Numbered from the stretch's first letter, positions 22,012 through 33,152 are shown. The stretch is 50,977 bases of DNA from Cladosporium sp. IMV 00045 (GCA_001931905.2 MSJI02000744.1:1-50977), one strand, 5' to 3'. The notes: a model not told the origin generated them from the sequence alone. A program made the numbers and translations.

Positions 22012-23874
22012 TCATCTGCCGGAGGTTGCATCAGCAAAGGCTGGCTGTGGAGGAGCGGAAGACTGCTGCGGCTGTGTCTCCATATACTGGTTCCAGCCAG
22101 AAGAGAAGCCCTGGTTGGCGAAATCGTCAGGGAAATTGTAGGGCGAAGCAAAAGGGTCGGTAGGCACGCTGAGGGAACCGTCGGTCCACGATTGGGTCGC
22201 GTAAGCCATGTCTTGGTCGTTCATGGTGTCGAGATCAACGCCACTGGTGATGGACGGAGCGGTCGAGGGTTGAGTGCCTTGCTTATAAGTGTTATCCGCA
22301 TCGAAGTTGTTGTTGTCAAAGTCCATCTCCGGAAACAGCGAACGCATGATGTCGTCCGGCGGAGTCGCTGTTCCGGTGGACTGAGGTATTGACCTGGCGT
22401 TGGAGTCGAATGGAAGGCCGCCCATTGAGCGCGGCGGCGCAGAGGTGACGTTTTGAGACATTGGCAATTGCCAAGTGGAAGTGTTTTCGAACGTGGGGGG
22501 TTGCGACATGTCTGCAACCTTCATCTTCTCGTTGGCGTTGGCGTGGGCATTGTTGTACAGGTTGTTAAATCGAGCAGACCAATCGTTATTGTTGTTGCTG
22601 TTGTTGCTGAAGCCAGTCATTGCAAAATCGGTATTGCTGAAGAAGTTGGGTGGCAGGCTGCGTCTGTTCACTCCAGGTCCAGCTGCTGAGCCATCGGCAT
22701 TGCTGTTGCCGACGTTTTCTTGAATGATCGGCATACTTGGGCCAAATGCATCCTCCATGACAGGAACTTCGTCGACCTCTGACTGAGTACCAGAGGACGC
22801 TGCGGTCAACGCAGGTTGAGCCAATCCGGACATGTCGTGATTCGTAGGCCAGACACCAAATGGGTTGTTGTTCGGCATGGTTTGCGAGTCGCCAGAAGGG
22901 AGAGCGGACCACGGGTCGAAGAAGGTGTCGGCTACACTTGACATGGGGTCCATTGGCTGCATGCCAGACTCGCTTGTGGTCGACTGCGTCGTGTCGTTCG
23001 TTCTGACCGGGTCAAGGCTCGCGAAATCGATCGGTGTCAATTGGCTGTCCGACAATCCTTGAAGATTACCGAAGAGGTTCGGCCTCAGCCTAGGAGAGGT
23101 CTGCTCCGACTTGGACAAGCGTCTTGCGGGATTGAATGTCGGCAATGGTGGAAATCCAAAGTTGTTGTTGGCCATGGCTTGCGTGTTGAGTGAAAGGTTA
23201 TCCATGGATCTCCGCGCAATGCGAGAAGCGCTTTGCTCGTGCCTATGCCTGGACATCGGCATCTTGTAAGGCATACCGCATTCGTGAGCAGCGTGGTTTT
23301 TGCGATGTACTGGCTTGTGGTGGCCGTTTGCGAACACTGTAATTGACCCTTCTGACTTGTGGGATTCGAGGCGAGGCTTCTGCACAGCAGGCTTTCCATG
23401 CGGCGGGCTTCCATCGTGGGAGTCCTCTTTCTTAAGCAATGCGCAGGTGCATTTGCCTCCGTGCGGGCAGCAGCAACCCTGCTCTTCGGTGACGGCGGCG
23501 AGGTGCGCAGGATCCTTTTCGTCGTGGTGGTCTTCAAAGAAACCGTGGGCTTTTGCCTTCTCTTCTGCTTCGCGGAGGTGAATGCATTTCTCCTTTGGAT
23601 GGTGTGGTTTTTCTGCTTCGCCGCAATCGCATCGTACATGCGCGGACCTCTTCTTGCGTTCTTGTCGGCAGTGTTGACATTGCGTGACAGGTCTGCCCTT
23701 CTTGGGGACTAGAATGAGTTCACGGTCTACAATGGCGACGTCAGTCAACAATGCGCAGCAGAGACTTGGTTATTCTAAGAGTGTTGCTTTACCGGTGTGC
23801 GTGCATCCGCTTACTCGGTGGCCCTTTAGGCATGATTGGCATGCCCATTTGGTGCCATCCGGACGGACGACCAT
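22012..23874 (-). CDS. copper-fist transcription factor
   Basis: Two exons, 23874-23793 and 23726-22012, with a 66-base intron (donor GTAAAG, acceptor TGTAG), giving 598 residues. The N-terminus is a complete copper-fist DNA-binding domain: MVVRPDGTKWACQSCLKGHR with Cys12/Cys15, then SGCTH (Cys24, His26), the minor-groove motif KKGRPVTQCQHCR (Cys44, Cys47) and RSAHVRCDCG. Residues 111-121 form a second Cys cluster, CCCPHGGKCTC, like the copper-sensing Cys motifs of Cuf1/GRISEA-type regulators, which activate copper-uptake genes when copper is low. The long C-terminal part is Ser/Asn/Pro-rich with acidic patches, as in activation domains. The intron splits the copper fist between Thr27 and Arg29. 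Whether it acts as an uptake activator (Mac1/Cuf1 type) or a detoxification activator (Ace1 type) is not settled; the CCCPHGGKCTC motif favours the former. Confidence 0.92.
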
Positions 23875-26800
23875 GCCTGGTCAACTGAGAAAGCGTGCAG
23901 GCCGCTTGCTTGCGGATTGGGAGGCCTTGGAAGGAGGCTGGCTTGAGCTGACTTTGCGCGATTTTGCGGAGCGAGTGCCGATACAGGGCAGCTGACGACG
24001 AGGCGGCGGCTAAGGCAGGGCCCAGTGAAGGTTTTGTGAATAAAGATAATTGTTTTTGAGGGGAGGGTGGACTAGGAGGAATAAGTCGTTTCAGTCATGA
24101 GTGAATCTAAGGCGGGTATCTTTTGGTTGGTGTTGGGTTGGTGAAATCGTGAATGGCCGGACGGTGACGCCGTGGCAATTTGCGCGCGCAAGCTGAGAAT
24201 TGGTGGGAGAAGAGCGGAGAGCGGCAGTGAGGGGAGAGATGGCGACGGCGAGGCGAGAGAGAGGGCGTAGAGAGAGATAGGAACAGAGACAGAAAAGCGC
24301 AAGGCCTGACACACCACCAAGATGGCGGTGGCCGTAGATGGCCGGGACTGTGGAAAGAGGTCTGATCAACCAAAATGGAAGAGAGATATGCCTCGACCAG
24401 AGGATGTTGTTGGAGTAGAGTCGAAGAGTTGCGAGTCGAGGGGAGAAAGAGGCGGCCGGCGGGCGGCAAGCAGCGAGCGAGCGCAAGACCACCGGCGAAG
24501 CAAGCCGGAACTGCCCTCTCTCTGCCACTGGAAGGCCTCTGCCTCTGCCACTCAGAATCTCCCACACTTTCTCGTTCACACTTCACTTCGCTCTGCCTTT
24601 GCCCGCCGAATTAGCGTGCGCAAGCCCATGCCCTTTGCGGCCTCCAGCCAATAATCCAACCCTTCCCTCCGCTACAACTAACCAAAACCATCCTAAGTCA
24701 CGAATCCCAAGTCGACCCAAGTCATGCGAAATCTCGGGGCCTCCACAATCAAAGCTCTCCACGGCAGCTCGAGTAGTGGGAAAGTAGTAGTGCGGCAATC
24801 TCGTAACTAACGTATTGCTATGCGCCTATGCTGAGCTGTGTTGTTGCAGTGCCCTCCTCGCTAAGACATCATGTGCGATCCTTGTCATCCCAACCGTCAT
24901 CATCTTTGTTTTCAACGTCAGTTGGGAGCCAAGGGAAGCACTCCGATGGTTGTCGTGTAGCATCATCAACTCACGCCAGATCGGGTCCGGCTGCATGTTT
25001 TGAGCACGACTTTGATTTTTCTGTGAAGTGTTTTTGCTTTCACCTGCCGTAACTCTATACCCTGTTACCCTGTACTGCCACCGTCCCAACAACCATCCTC
25101 CAAACCAAGAAAACCTCAGGCATCTTTTTCCTTGCTCTCTCCTCCATGCATCTGCCGGGGCGCGGCAGGTAATAGTCCGCCTCTCCTTTGCTCTCTTCTA
25201 ATCGTCTCTGGGGAGAAAGTCGCACGCAGAGCACGCCAACCTTTCTGTGCTCTCCTCTCGTCCTGTACACAGCCACCACCCGCGGCATCCCCTCATGCCG
25301 AGCGACCACAAGCCCACCTGAACATCATCATTATCTTGACCATCTCTGCTATCTCTTGCTTGCCCTTGTTGCTAGTCAAACAAGCCAGGCCAGAAGCCAT
25401 CTACTCTCCCTTGATCTCTTGTCCTTTTCTTGCACATTTAGTTCTTCCGCCTTGGAAGATCCATTCTCCTCTCTCCCACTACTGCTGTAGGCCTCTATGC
25501 GCCTGCATGTCACTGCATCTCTATCTGCATGCTGGCTAGTAGTCGGCCCTTCTGTCCGATTCGGCTATGCATGGTCACACGGACGGACTTTGCTGGCTTG
25601 ATCTTCATCCTTACATACGCGTGTGTATAGTTGCTCGCTTTTATGGAGAGGGATTTCGCTGTCGTCCACTATACTATGGAGTTTTGATCGCGAGCTTGTA
25701 GAGCTGCTGCAGGCCGCGCGCACGCTTGGTCTTATCGCAGCACAGTAGATTGATTCGGGCGTGCGTGGGCAGTTCTCGGATGTTGTGCATTGCTTTGTGG
25801 TGTATGGATTGCGCATGCATGCGTGTGATGCGATGCTATGCTACATGTATGCTACCTACATGTAGGTCAGGTATGCTATTTTAACAGGTTCTCGGTAAAG
25901 GTCTGGTATAGCAATCATATAGCATTGCGCATACACGCTTTGCCTCTGATGATCTTGCAAGCAGGACAGCTTTTGAACCTTCATGCTTTGCGCGGCTTTC
26001 ATCCATCCCGCATCATGGAACGGAAAGACAGCCAGTTCGTTCACCGCCTCATCCCAACCATCCAAACCTCGGATCTTGATACCACCTCTCCTCCTCTAAA
26101 CATCAGTGTTCAACATACAATTCCAAAACTCCGGCGACATCGTCATCTCCCCATCTCCTCAGCTCCCCATGTGGAAATAACCCGGACACACCCCACCCAC
26201 CTCTTTCGTCCGGACAAGCGAAGCTTCGCATCTGTGAAAGTTCTTGACAACCCGTTGATCGAGCTTGCGGCTGTGTCTTGTGCCTGGTCATCCGATCTCT
26301 TGTTAAGGGTAAAGGGTAAAGTATGGTGAAGGGCTGAGGGATTTTGTGGGAGGTGGGAGAGCGCGATTTTCTTGATGGTGCTGTTGCTGTCGCTTTCCTG
26401 TGTTGGGAAGATGCTGGAGGTGTGCTCCTTTGGTGAGATGGATATACTGGAGGTGAGAGTCTGCGAGGCACAAGTATTGCTTGAAAGGTATCTTGGTATC
26501 GAGTCAAGCCAGTGGTTTCGAAAGAGGAGGGATACAGTTCTTTGCTGCAGTTTCGAGGCCGAAGATCAGAGTGAGTTCGCTTCAGCAGATGATACGAATG
26601 CTGACGACGAGGTATAGAGATTCTCAAGCTATGCTGTGTATGGACGCTGTGCGAAGTGGTAAAAGGCCAGGAACATATTCGTGGCACAATTGATGCTGTT
26701 GCTGTGGATTTGCGCGGCGTCATACCAGTATCAATGCAGTGGTCACGAGGTAGAAGTAAATCGCATGTGAATGCACGACTTCACTTCACTTCAACTCGAC

Positions 26801-27239
26801 TCCCGATAGATGTTTACTGCATTGATCCATCTTGGAGAGTGCCCGGCAGCGCATGACGAGAGTGAAGGAAACTGGCGCTTCGATTCACTTCGCTTCACTG
26901 CAGGTGAGCTCCTGCCTCACTCGCTCCTTCCTTCATAGTGAGCCGCTGCTGCCTAAAGCCGGCTCGATGCCGCCATCAAAACATCGTTAAAATCACCGCT
27001 TGCCTTTTAAGACTACACCCTCAACCTCTCCAGCTATCTCTTGAACAATCCACACCCACCACGACATCATTCAACCAAACCGCTCGGAGGCACGGCACCA
27101 CGCCAACACCAGGCGCTACAAAAATACCGGCCTTCTCTTCACGCGGAGCCCGAAGTCTTCTTTCTTCTTTCTCATCAAGATTCGCTCGAGTAACATCTTC
27201 AGCTCCCTAGCATATCTTTATCGACCACCCTTCAGCACG
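23875..27239. other. 3.4 kb intergenic, no convincing gene
   Basis: The left part (24000-24600) is purine-rich on the plus strand, consistent with a long pyrimidine-rich 5' leader/promoter of the copper-fist gene; a CCAAT box is at about 24647. 25090-25500 is strongly pyrimidine-rich on the plus strand, like a promoter or an untranslated leader pointing right, but no protein follows it. 25560-26330 contains several short frames on both strands, none convincing. 26770-26930 has degenerate ACTTC repeats. Just before 27240 the sequence is C-rich, as for the leader of the next gene. A non-coding transcript is possible but not shown. Confidence 0.4.
26778..26901. repeat. degenerate ACTTC repeat patches
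   Basis: Two patches of imperfect (ACTTC)n, at about 26778-26795 and 26882-26900, lie about 90 bases apart in the intergenic region. Confidence 0.5.
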
Positions 27240-27986
27240 ATGTCAACCTCACTTCAGAGCCTCCCAATCGAGGTTCGCCAGAAGATCTACTCTCTCGTAC
27301 TCGTAGAGCCAGATGAGATCGACATCAAAGTCTACAACGCCCCCAACCCGGTTGTTGCTCGAGGAGTTGCCCGTGACACCCATAAGCGCAATAGCAAGCA
27401 TCGCGGGCAGATCTACAGGGGAAGCCGCTGGTTTCCTGTCGTCTCTAGCAACGCCGAGCTATTGAGGGTTAGCAAGCAAGTCCAAGCAGATGCCGCGCCA
27501 CTCTTCTATGGCTTGAACAGGTTCGAATTCCAGACCACCAATGCTCTCGAACGCTTTCTCAATCAGGTTGGAGGCATGAAAGCCCACATTCGCCATCTCA
27601 CCCTTCTGGGAAGGGCCTTCTGGCATGGTCGGCCAGCTTCTCCATATGCAGCATTGCACCGCTCCCTCAAAGCACTCGCTGCCTCAAGGGACCTCCGTTG
27701 TCTCAACATCTCCTACGTGTACTTCTGCACCTCGGACTCTGGAAACCCGCCCCCAGACTTTAAACCCAATGTCAAACAACTTGTCAAGCACTGCATCCCG
27801 CTTCTCAAGCCCCTCCAGACGTCGTACAAGGCCAAGAACCTTGCCCAAAATTTTCTCGACGTTGTCAATATCGAAGCGCCACGGTGCTTTTACCCAAGGG
27901 ACCAGGAAATCGCCGCGGTCACTCACAAAAAAAAAATTGTCGCGCTCTTGAAGGAGGAGTTTGTTGCGTTGTTTGACTCGCCCTAG
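27240..27986 (+). CDS. 2EXR/DUF7730-type fungal protein, F-box-like N-terminus
   Basis: A 248-residue single exon starting at the ATG at 27240 after a C-rich leader. The opening SLQSLPIEVRQKIYSLVLVEP is the F-box-like LP-x-E-[VI]-R-x-x-I-[YW] signature. WFPVVSSNAELLRVSKQVQADAAPLFYGLNRFEF is the core block of the large fungal 2EXR/DUF7730 family (VSKQ..A..ILY..N.F). A basic tail (THKKKIVALLKEEF) closes the protein; it contains an A-homopolymer (A9-A10). These proteins are numerous in filamentous ascomycetes. Some may act as SCF adaptors, but no substrate or role is known for this one. Confidence 0.72.
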   Translation: MSTSLQSLPIEVRQKIYSLVLVEPDEIDIKVYNAPNPVVARGVARDTHKRNSKHRGQIYRGSRWFPVVSSNAELLRVSKQVQADAAPLFYGLNRFEFQTTNALERFLNQVGGMKAHIRHLTLLGRAFWHGRPASPYAALHRSLKALAASRDLRCLNISYVYFCTSDSGNPPPDFKPNVKQLVKHCIPLLKPLQTSYKAKNLAQNFLDVVNIEAPRCFYPRDQEIAAVTHKKKIVALLKEEFVALFDSP

Positions 27987-28611
27987 TATCAGGCGATTCT
28001 CGATGATTCCGAGGCTGCGCCAGCTATCCCGGTCTGTTGACAATGGAGGATGGATACGAACAGACCAAAAAAAAAAAATAACCAGCCGGACAGCTAATCA
28101 AGCTATACAAACTACGAACACAATCAGGACGGCAAACAGAAAATTGGATTCATAGAGATTTCGAACTGCGACGAGTTACTGTAGAGCAAGGGAGGAAGCC
28201 ACCATGGGGTAGCGTAAGCAAGGCGGGACGCTTCCTAAGATTTTGAACGAAAGACACTAGAGTAGTATGTGTCGTTGTCGGTTCTACTAGATAGCAAATC
28301 GATCAAGCTCAATCCATAAGCTCTCAATAGATTGATCGTTCCCTGATGCATCGAATCGTTGGATGAGAAGTGTCTGGCCATGCTCGACAGAATTTCATCA
28401 CCGTGTTGTGATCTCAAGAAGCTCACTTTGCTTTCCCCGAATGGCACAGTTCTCTAATTAGGCTCCCAAAAGCTCAAGAGAAGGTTGTGAGTACTACCTA
28501 CGTATTTGTCGCCAAGCGATATTTTGAGCGTCCATCGCTCTTTCCTTGCTGATGCCAGACATCATAATCAACGAAGCCGGCACTGCCTCCATCAAATCAG
28601 TTGATAAACCT
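27987..28611. other. intergenic before the tRNA
   Basis: This is 3' flanking sequence of the 2EXR-type gene with an A10 run near 28069, followed by unremarkable sequence up to the tRNA. No other feature was seen. Confidence 0.5.
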
Positions 28612-28686
28612 GGTCGATTAGCTCAGTTGGTTTAGAGCGTGGTGCTAATAACGCCAAGGTCGCGAGTTCGACCCTCGTATTGACCA
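28612..28686 (+). tRNA. tRNA-Ile (anticodon AAU), intronless
   Basis: A complete cloverleaf can be drawn: acceptor stem GGTCGAT pairs with ATTGACC (one G-U); D arm GCTC-AGTTGGTTTA-GAGC; anticodon arm TGGTG-CTAATAA-CGCCA with anticodon AAT; T arm GCGAG-TTCGACC-CTCGT; discriminator A at 28686. The A box (TTAGCTCAGTTGG) and B box (GGTCGCGAGTTCGACCC) are canonical. A T-run (CCTTTTG) just downstream can serve as the Pol III stop. A34 is expected to be edited to inosine to read the Ile codons ATT/ATC/ATA. There is no intron. Confidence 0.96.
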
Positions 28687-29133
28687 TTTCCTTTTGCTCT
28701 TTGATGCCTCAAATCATCCTTTTGTCCTATACAATGTCGATACGGTTTCTATCATCATTCTGGCGTGTGCGGGCGACGTGTTCGTGGCGTGATCGAGAAG
28801 GGAAGCTTTTGGGAAGCAAGCGGAAACGCTTCCTGAGCTTCACGTAATCAACGACCCCTCCCACTTCAGTTCTTGTCAGCGATTTGCAAGATATGGCGAC
28901 ATTTGATGTGTACGAGTCTGGAACTGGATGGAAGGTCTGCTGATGATATATTGATGATTTGGATTAATTGGTGTTGCCACTGAGGATACCTCGTGTGTCC
29001 ACGCCCTTCTACTTTACCCCGGACAATACCAGACCACAAATCACAGCACCTGTCAGACAGGACCAGTCTTGCCATATAATTTGGACCAGCTTCAAACTTG
29101 TTCAGATTAAAAACTGCATTCATACCCGGAACA
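28687..29133. other. intergenic, no gene seen
   Basis: This is the 3' flank of the tRNA and the promoter/leader of the flavin fusion gene. Nothing else is recognised. Confidence 0.5.
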
Positions 29134-31029
29134 ATGGCTTTCTACCAAGACATGCCATGGCACGAGGGCGAGCTAGCCATGGCAAAAGCACTGAAAGTGC
29201 CACCAATGGACAATCCGACATTTCCGGCTCTCTCGCCTCAACTAGCCAATCACTTACAAATAGCTCCTCTGATCGCAATCGGGACTTTAGACAAGCAGGG
29301 TCGTCCCTGGACCACACTCTGGGGTGGCGAGAACGGCATCTCTCAGCCGGTGGCGCAAGGTATTATTGGAATCCGCACACCTGTCGTGGGAAGCCATGAT
29401 CCTGTTGTTGAAGAGCTGGTCGGCAAAGATGCGAACGGAGCCGTCACGCGGGAGGAAGGGGCTGGAAGGATGGTAGCCGGACTGACGATTGATCTTGAGA
29501 CGAGGAAGCGCGTGAAACTGTTCGCACGCATGGTGGCGGGAGCTCTCAGCTTGCGGGAGGACGAGGCTACGGATGCGAAGCAGCATTTCGCTGAAGTCCA
29601 GCTGGTGCTTCGGATAGAGCAGAGCTTGGGAAACTGCCCAAAGTACTTGAACAGGAAACGCATCGAGCCGGCGATATCTAACCCGAAACTCATCTCGGAC
29701 TCGCCTCAGCTTCCACAGCAAGCGATAGACTTACTGGCGAAAGCAGACCTGTTCTTCCTCTCGAGCTCAAATCATGAGAAGGACATGGACACGAACCACC
29801 GCGGCGGACCACGAGGTTTCGTCCGCGTAGTCTCCAACGAGGCCTCGGGTGCAGTGCTCTGCTACCCAGAATACTCCGGCAACCGGCTCTACCAAACCTT
29901 GGGAAACCTCAAAGTCAACCCGGTAATCGGGATCTGCGTGCCTGACTTTGACACAGGCGACATGCTCTACCTAACCGGCACGACGGAAATCCTCATCGGC
30001 CCCGGAGCCTCCCAAATCCTCCCACGCTCCAACCTCGCCGTGAGAATAACCACAACCGCCGCCCGCTACGTGGCCACCGCCCTCCCCTTCCGCGGCACGT
30101 CCGGCGAGCCATCACCCTACAACCCTATCGTCCGGCATCTGGCCTCTGAAAAGCCACCACCAAGCGACATCTCCCCCACCCAACTTCTCGCCCAAGCCAA
30201 ACTACTCCGCCAAACGCCTCTGACTCCCACAATCTCCCGCTTCACATTCTCCCTCTCACCCGCCGCCTCAGAAGCCACCACGCACAAAGCAGGACAGTAC
30301 GTCACCCTCGATTTCAGCTCGCGCCTCGACTTTGGGTACTCGCACATGCGCGATGACGACCCGCGTAGCCTCAACGACGATTTCGTGCGCACTTTCACCG
30401 TGTCTTCGGCTCCCGCGTCGGGCTCTCCTGCGGGATCCGCTCGCAGCAGCAGCAGTAGCTCATCGCTCAAAGACAACGAATTCGAAATCACAGTCCGGCG
30501 CGTCGGCGCCGTGACGGAGGAGTTGTTCAAGCACCGGGGAAGCGAGCAGGGCGATCGAATGGACTTGGAAATCGGGGTGAAGGGGTTCGGAGGCGAGTTT
30601 GAAGTGCGGCAGGACGATGGTCAGGGTCCTATCCATGGCGATGGTGGGGGTGGAGAAACGGTCGCATTCGTCGCCGCAGGAGTGGGAATCACGCCTTTGC
30701 TTCCTAGTCTCGATGTCCTGGACTTGAGGCGGTTGGTTTTATTGTGGAGTGTGAGGAAGGAAGATTTGGGACTTGTGAGGAATGTTATGGGGAAGTGGCC
30801 GAGTTTGGGGAGGGGTTTGAGACTTTTCGTTACGGATGCTGGGGAGGGAGAGATGCTTGATTTGGGAGATGGGGGGCTTGATGTTCAACGACGGAGATTG
30901 AAGAGGGAGGATTTGCATGTCGATGACGGTGTGCGGAGGTATTACCTTTGCACTGGGACGCCGATGAGGAAGCAGTTGATGGAATGGCTTGAGGGGAAGG
31001 AGTTGATATTTGAAGATTTCAATTTTTAG
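29134..31029 (+). CDS. PNPOx-like flavin domain fused to ferredoxin reductase-type domain
   Basis: A 631-residue single exon. The open frame runs upstream without ATG; the first ATG is at 29134 (AACAATGG). Residues about 35-320 are a pyridoxamine-5-phosphate-oxidase-like split barrel (PLIAIGTLDKQGRPWTTLW; RGGPRGFVRV; GNRLYQTLGNLKVNPVIGI; YLTGTTEI), which normally binds FMN. Residues about 355-630 form a ferredoxin-NADP reductase module: AGQYVTLDF, the FAD motif RTFTVSS (419-425), the nucleotide-binding loop AAGVGITPLLPSL (about 514-526) and YLCTGTPM near the end. No 2Fe-2S Cys cluster follows. A Ser-rich insert (about 438-444) breaks the FAD domain. The layout suggests a soluble NAD(P)H oxidoreductase passing electrons from FAD to FMN. 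The substrate is unknown; similar fusions are annotated in fungi and bacteria without firm function. Confidence 0.85.
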   Translation: MAFYQDMPWHEGELAMAKALKVPPMDNPTFPALSPQLANHLQIAPLIAIGTLDKQGRPWTTLWGGENGISQPVAQGIIGIRTPVVGSHDPVVEELVGKDANGAVTREEGAGRMVAGLTIDLETRKRVKLFARMVAGALSLREDEATDAKQHFAEVQLVLRIEQSLGNCPKYLNRKRIEPAISNPKLISDSPQLPQQAIDLLAKADLFFLSSSNHEKDMDTNHRGGPRGFVRVVSNEASGAVLCYPEYSGNRLYQTLGNLKVNPVIGICVPDFDTGDMLYLTGTTEILIGPGASQILPRSNLAVRITTTAARYVATALPFRGTSGEPSPYNPIVRHLASEKPPPSDISPTQLLAQAKLLRQTPLTPTISRFTFSLSPAASEATTHKAGQYVTLDFSSRLDFGYSHMRDDDPRSLNDDFVRTFTVSSAPASGSPAGSARSSSSSSSLKDNEFEITVRRVGAVTEELFKHRGSEQGDRMDLEIGVKGFGGEFEVRQDDGQGPIHGDGGGGETVAFVAAGVGITPLLPSLDVLDLRRLVLLWSVRKEDLGLVRNVMGKWPSLGRGLRLFVTDAGEGEMLDLGDGGLDVQRRRLKREDLHVDDGVRRYYLCTGTPMRKQLMEWLEGKELIFEDFNF

Positions 31030-31820
31030 GAATGGTTTTTGATTGACTAAATGGATCTTGTCGAGAAACAAGAATGATCAAAATTCCTTCTGATGTGGCG
31101 ACAAAGAAAATTTCGCCCTCAAAGGCGGAACTATTGAATAATACCTATGCACATTTTAGCACCGACACTGAGTCCTTCACGTCTTCCACTCCTCCCATGA
31201 TGCCCCCACGAAACAATCAATCAAATTCCACTTCCCTGCCCCAAAGCAAACGTGGAATGCAGCAATGCACCAAACCCACGGCAGTGAATAATCTCCATCC
31301 CGATAACATATATATAACGTATCTTCCCTCAACAATCAAATTCGCTCCATATCCAACACCGCGCACAATCACTCAAAGTGCGAAACACCTTCCAACCCGC
31401 GAACATCAATACCAAATACCATCACCTAAATCAAAACGACAACTGACAACTAATGGCACCCAAACCTCCCGCAACGCCTACCTGCCCGTTCTGTGGGTCT
31501 TTCTTTTGCATGTATTGGGTGAAGGGGAGGCCGCATCCGAGACCAAAGTAGGGTCGAAATACCATGAGAGATGCAGGGAAGGAAAGAATGAGGATGTTTG
31601 ATGGACTGAGAGGTCATGAACGACGATGGTTGAATTGCAAGTTTCGGGGGGTTTCTTTAGCGTGGAGTTGGGGGGGTTTTTTATTTTTATTTTATTTTAT
31701 ATTTTTATTTTTGAAGCTGGAACGATGGATGAGGTGAGGCAAGAAGGATAGAAGCGTATCCTCAAGCGTAAATGATCGCATGGCACATATCAACGACACA
31801 TATCAGCGACGAGAAAAACA
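31030..31820. other. intergenic between convergent genes
   Basis: This is 3' flanking sequence of the flavin fusion (plus) and the hydrolase (minus). A 175-codon frame at 31074-31601 has no domain, is Thr/Ser/Asn/Pro-rich by composition, and reads as chance. It contains an A/T tract at 31677-31712. Confidence 0.45.
31677..31712. repeat. T-rich (TTTTA)n-like tract
   Basis: A 36-base run of T and A with repeats of TTTTA or ATTTT, in the 3' flank of the hydrolase gene. Confidence 0.75.
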
Positions 31821-33152
31821 TCACCTCAACCTCTCCCTCAACCACGCCACAGCATTCCCCAAACCCTTCCTCCCCGCCGCAGTCTGATCCCACAGTCCCA
31901 GCCCCTCACTCCAGCCCAGCGTGACTTTCTCATCCGCCTCCGCCTCCTCCGCTTGCTTCGCGAGACGCTGCTCCTCGTCCATTTGCTCCGCTTCGTGGTT
32001 CATGAGGACTTTCTGCCCGAAACCCACGCTGTGGAGGGAGTTGGCACGATACTGCCTGATGACGCTTTTGCGCAGGGCCTGTGAGAGTTCCTTCGCTTGG
32101 TCGGAGAGAGGGGACGCATTGCCTGTGGAAATGTGGAAGGAGGGGAGGATGAGGTTGAAGTTCTTGCTGGGGAAGAGGCGGGAGGATTTTCGGGGTGGTG
32201 GGCTTGGTTTCTCTTGGCTGCTGTTGTCTTCTTTGCCGGAGGCGATGTCTTGCAGCGATCTGGTTGAGATCCCGCTGAGGAGCTGCTGCTGCCGGTGAAA
32301 GTCCTCGCGCTCGATGGAGCTCAGCAGCTCGAGGTCGTCGAGTTCCGTCCGTCTGTCGGGTGGGATTTCGGCCCCGGCGGTGCGGAAGAAGTGGATTGGG
32401 CTGGCGAACGGGTCGAAGTACCCTTCTGGTTTGGGGAAGTAGTTACCCCTCGCTCTGAGGAGATCTGCGATCTCGAGGCCGGCGTACTGCTCGCCGAATT
32501 TCCCAAGACTCGATTTCGGGGCGGTGATGTCGAGGTCTTCTTCTGGCGCCACCCAGTCTACCAGGGGATTGTTGACGGCAGCGGCCATTACGCCCGGTTC
32601 GCCTTTACGGCATTCAGTCAATGCAAGCATCGTCGCGAGGGAGCCACCCAGCAGTTCGCCAACAACGCAAACACGGCCGACATGCTCGGATCGACCTATG
32701 CGGGTGATGGAGCGCTTGGGCAAGAGGTACTCGTTCACCCAGTCATAGCCAGCGAGGACATCGTGAACAGGAGTGGGATACGGATCCCGGCTACCGAGGC
32801 GATAGTTGATCTGGACTACGGTGTGCGGCAGGCTTGAGCGAAGATACGAGGCATTGGCAATGTCGCTCTCAGGGTGGCTAAGCAACGGGCCTCTGGGCAG
32901 GAGGAGCAATACTGTCGCTGGACCAGAGCTGGGCGGTGGCCCGGCGGTTGGGTGGAAAATGCTATGAATTGTGAGCAGAAGCTAGTATAGGTTGAAGTAA
33001 CACAAAAGGGCATACTCTAGGGTTATCTCGCCATTTCCATGACACGGCACGGTCACGCGTTCAGACGCTGGCGGCGTGACAATCGAGTAGGCCCGCTTGA
33101 AGCAGTTTCGCGCCCATGCCGCTTTCCCGAATCGCGGTAGGCATAAGGGCAT
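31821..33152 (-). CDS. alpha/beta-hydrolase-fold protein lacking nucleophile Ser
   Basis: Two exons, 33152-33016 and 32961-31821, with a 54-base intron (donor GTATGC, acceptor CATAG), giving 425 residues. The fold is recognisable: GEITLDIFHP strand, TVLLLLPRGPLL in the oxyanion-loop position, VVQINYRLG, the PVHDVLAGYDWV helix and the elbow strand RVCVVGELLGGSLATMLAL. At the nucleophile elbow the usual G-x-S-x-G reads G147-E-L-L-G151, so the catalytic Ser is Leu149. HFFRTAGAEIPPDRR and the C-terminal region keep the overall length but add a Lys/Ser/Pro-rich insert (about 260-300). The start ATG at 33152 (MPLCLPRF) is followed by a basic, mildly amphipathic stretch (GKAAWARNCFKRAYS) that could be a mitochondrial presequence. 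It is likely a non-catalytic member of the carboxylesterase-like branch; partner or ligand unknown. Confidence 0.72.

Noticed and set aside
26103..26723. 206-codon minus-strand frame in the long gap
   Set aside because: Random-looking Ser/Pro/Arg composition, no domain and no supporting splice structure.
31074..31601. 175-codon plus-strand frame after the flavin fusion gene
   Set aside because: Thr/Asn/Pro/Ser composition typical of A/C-rich 3' flank; no domain.
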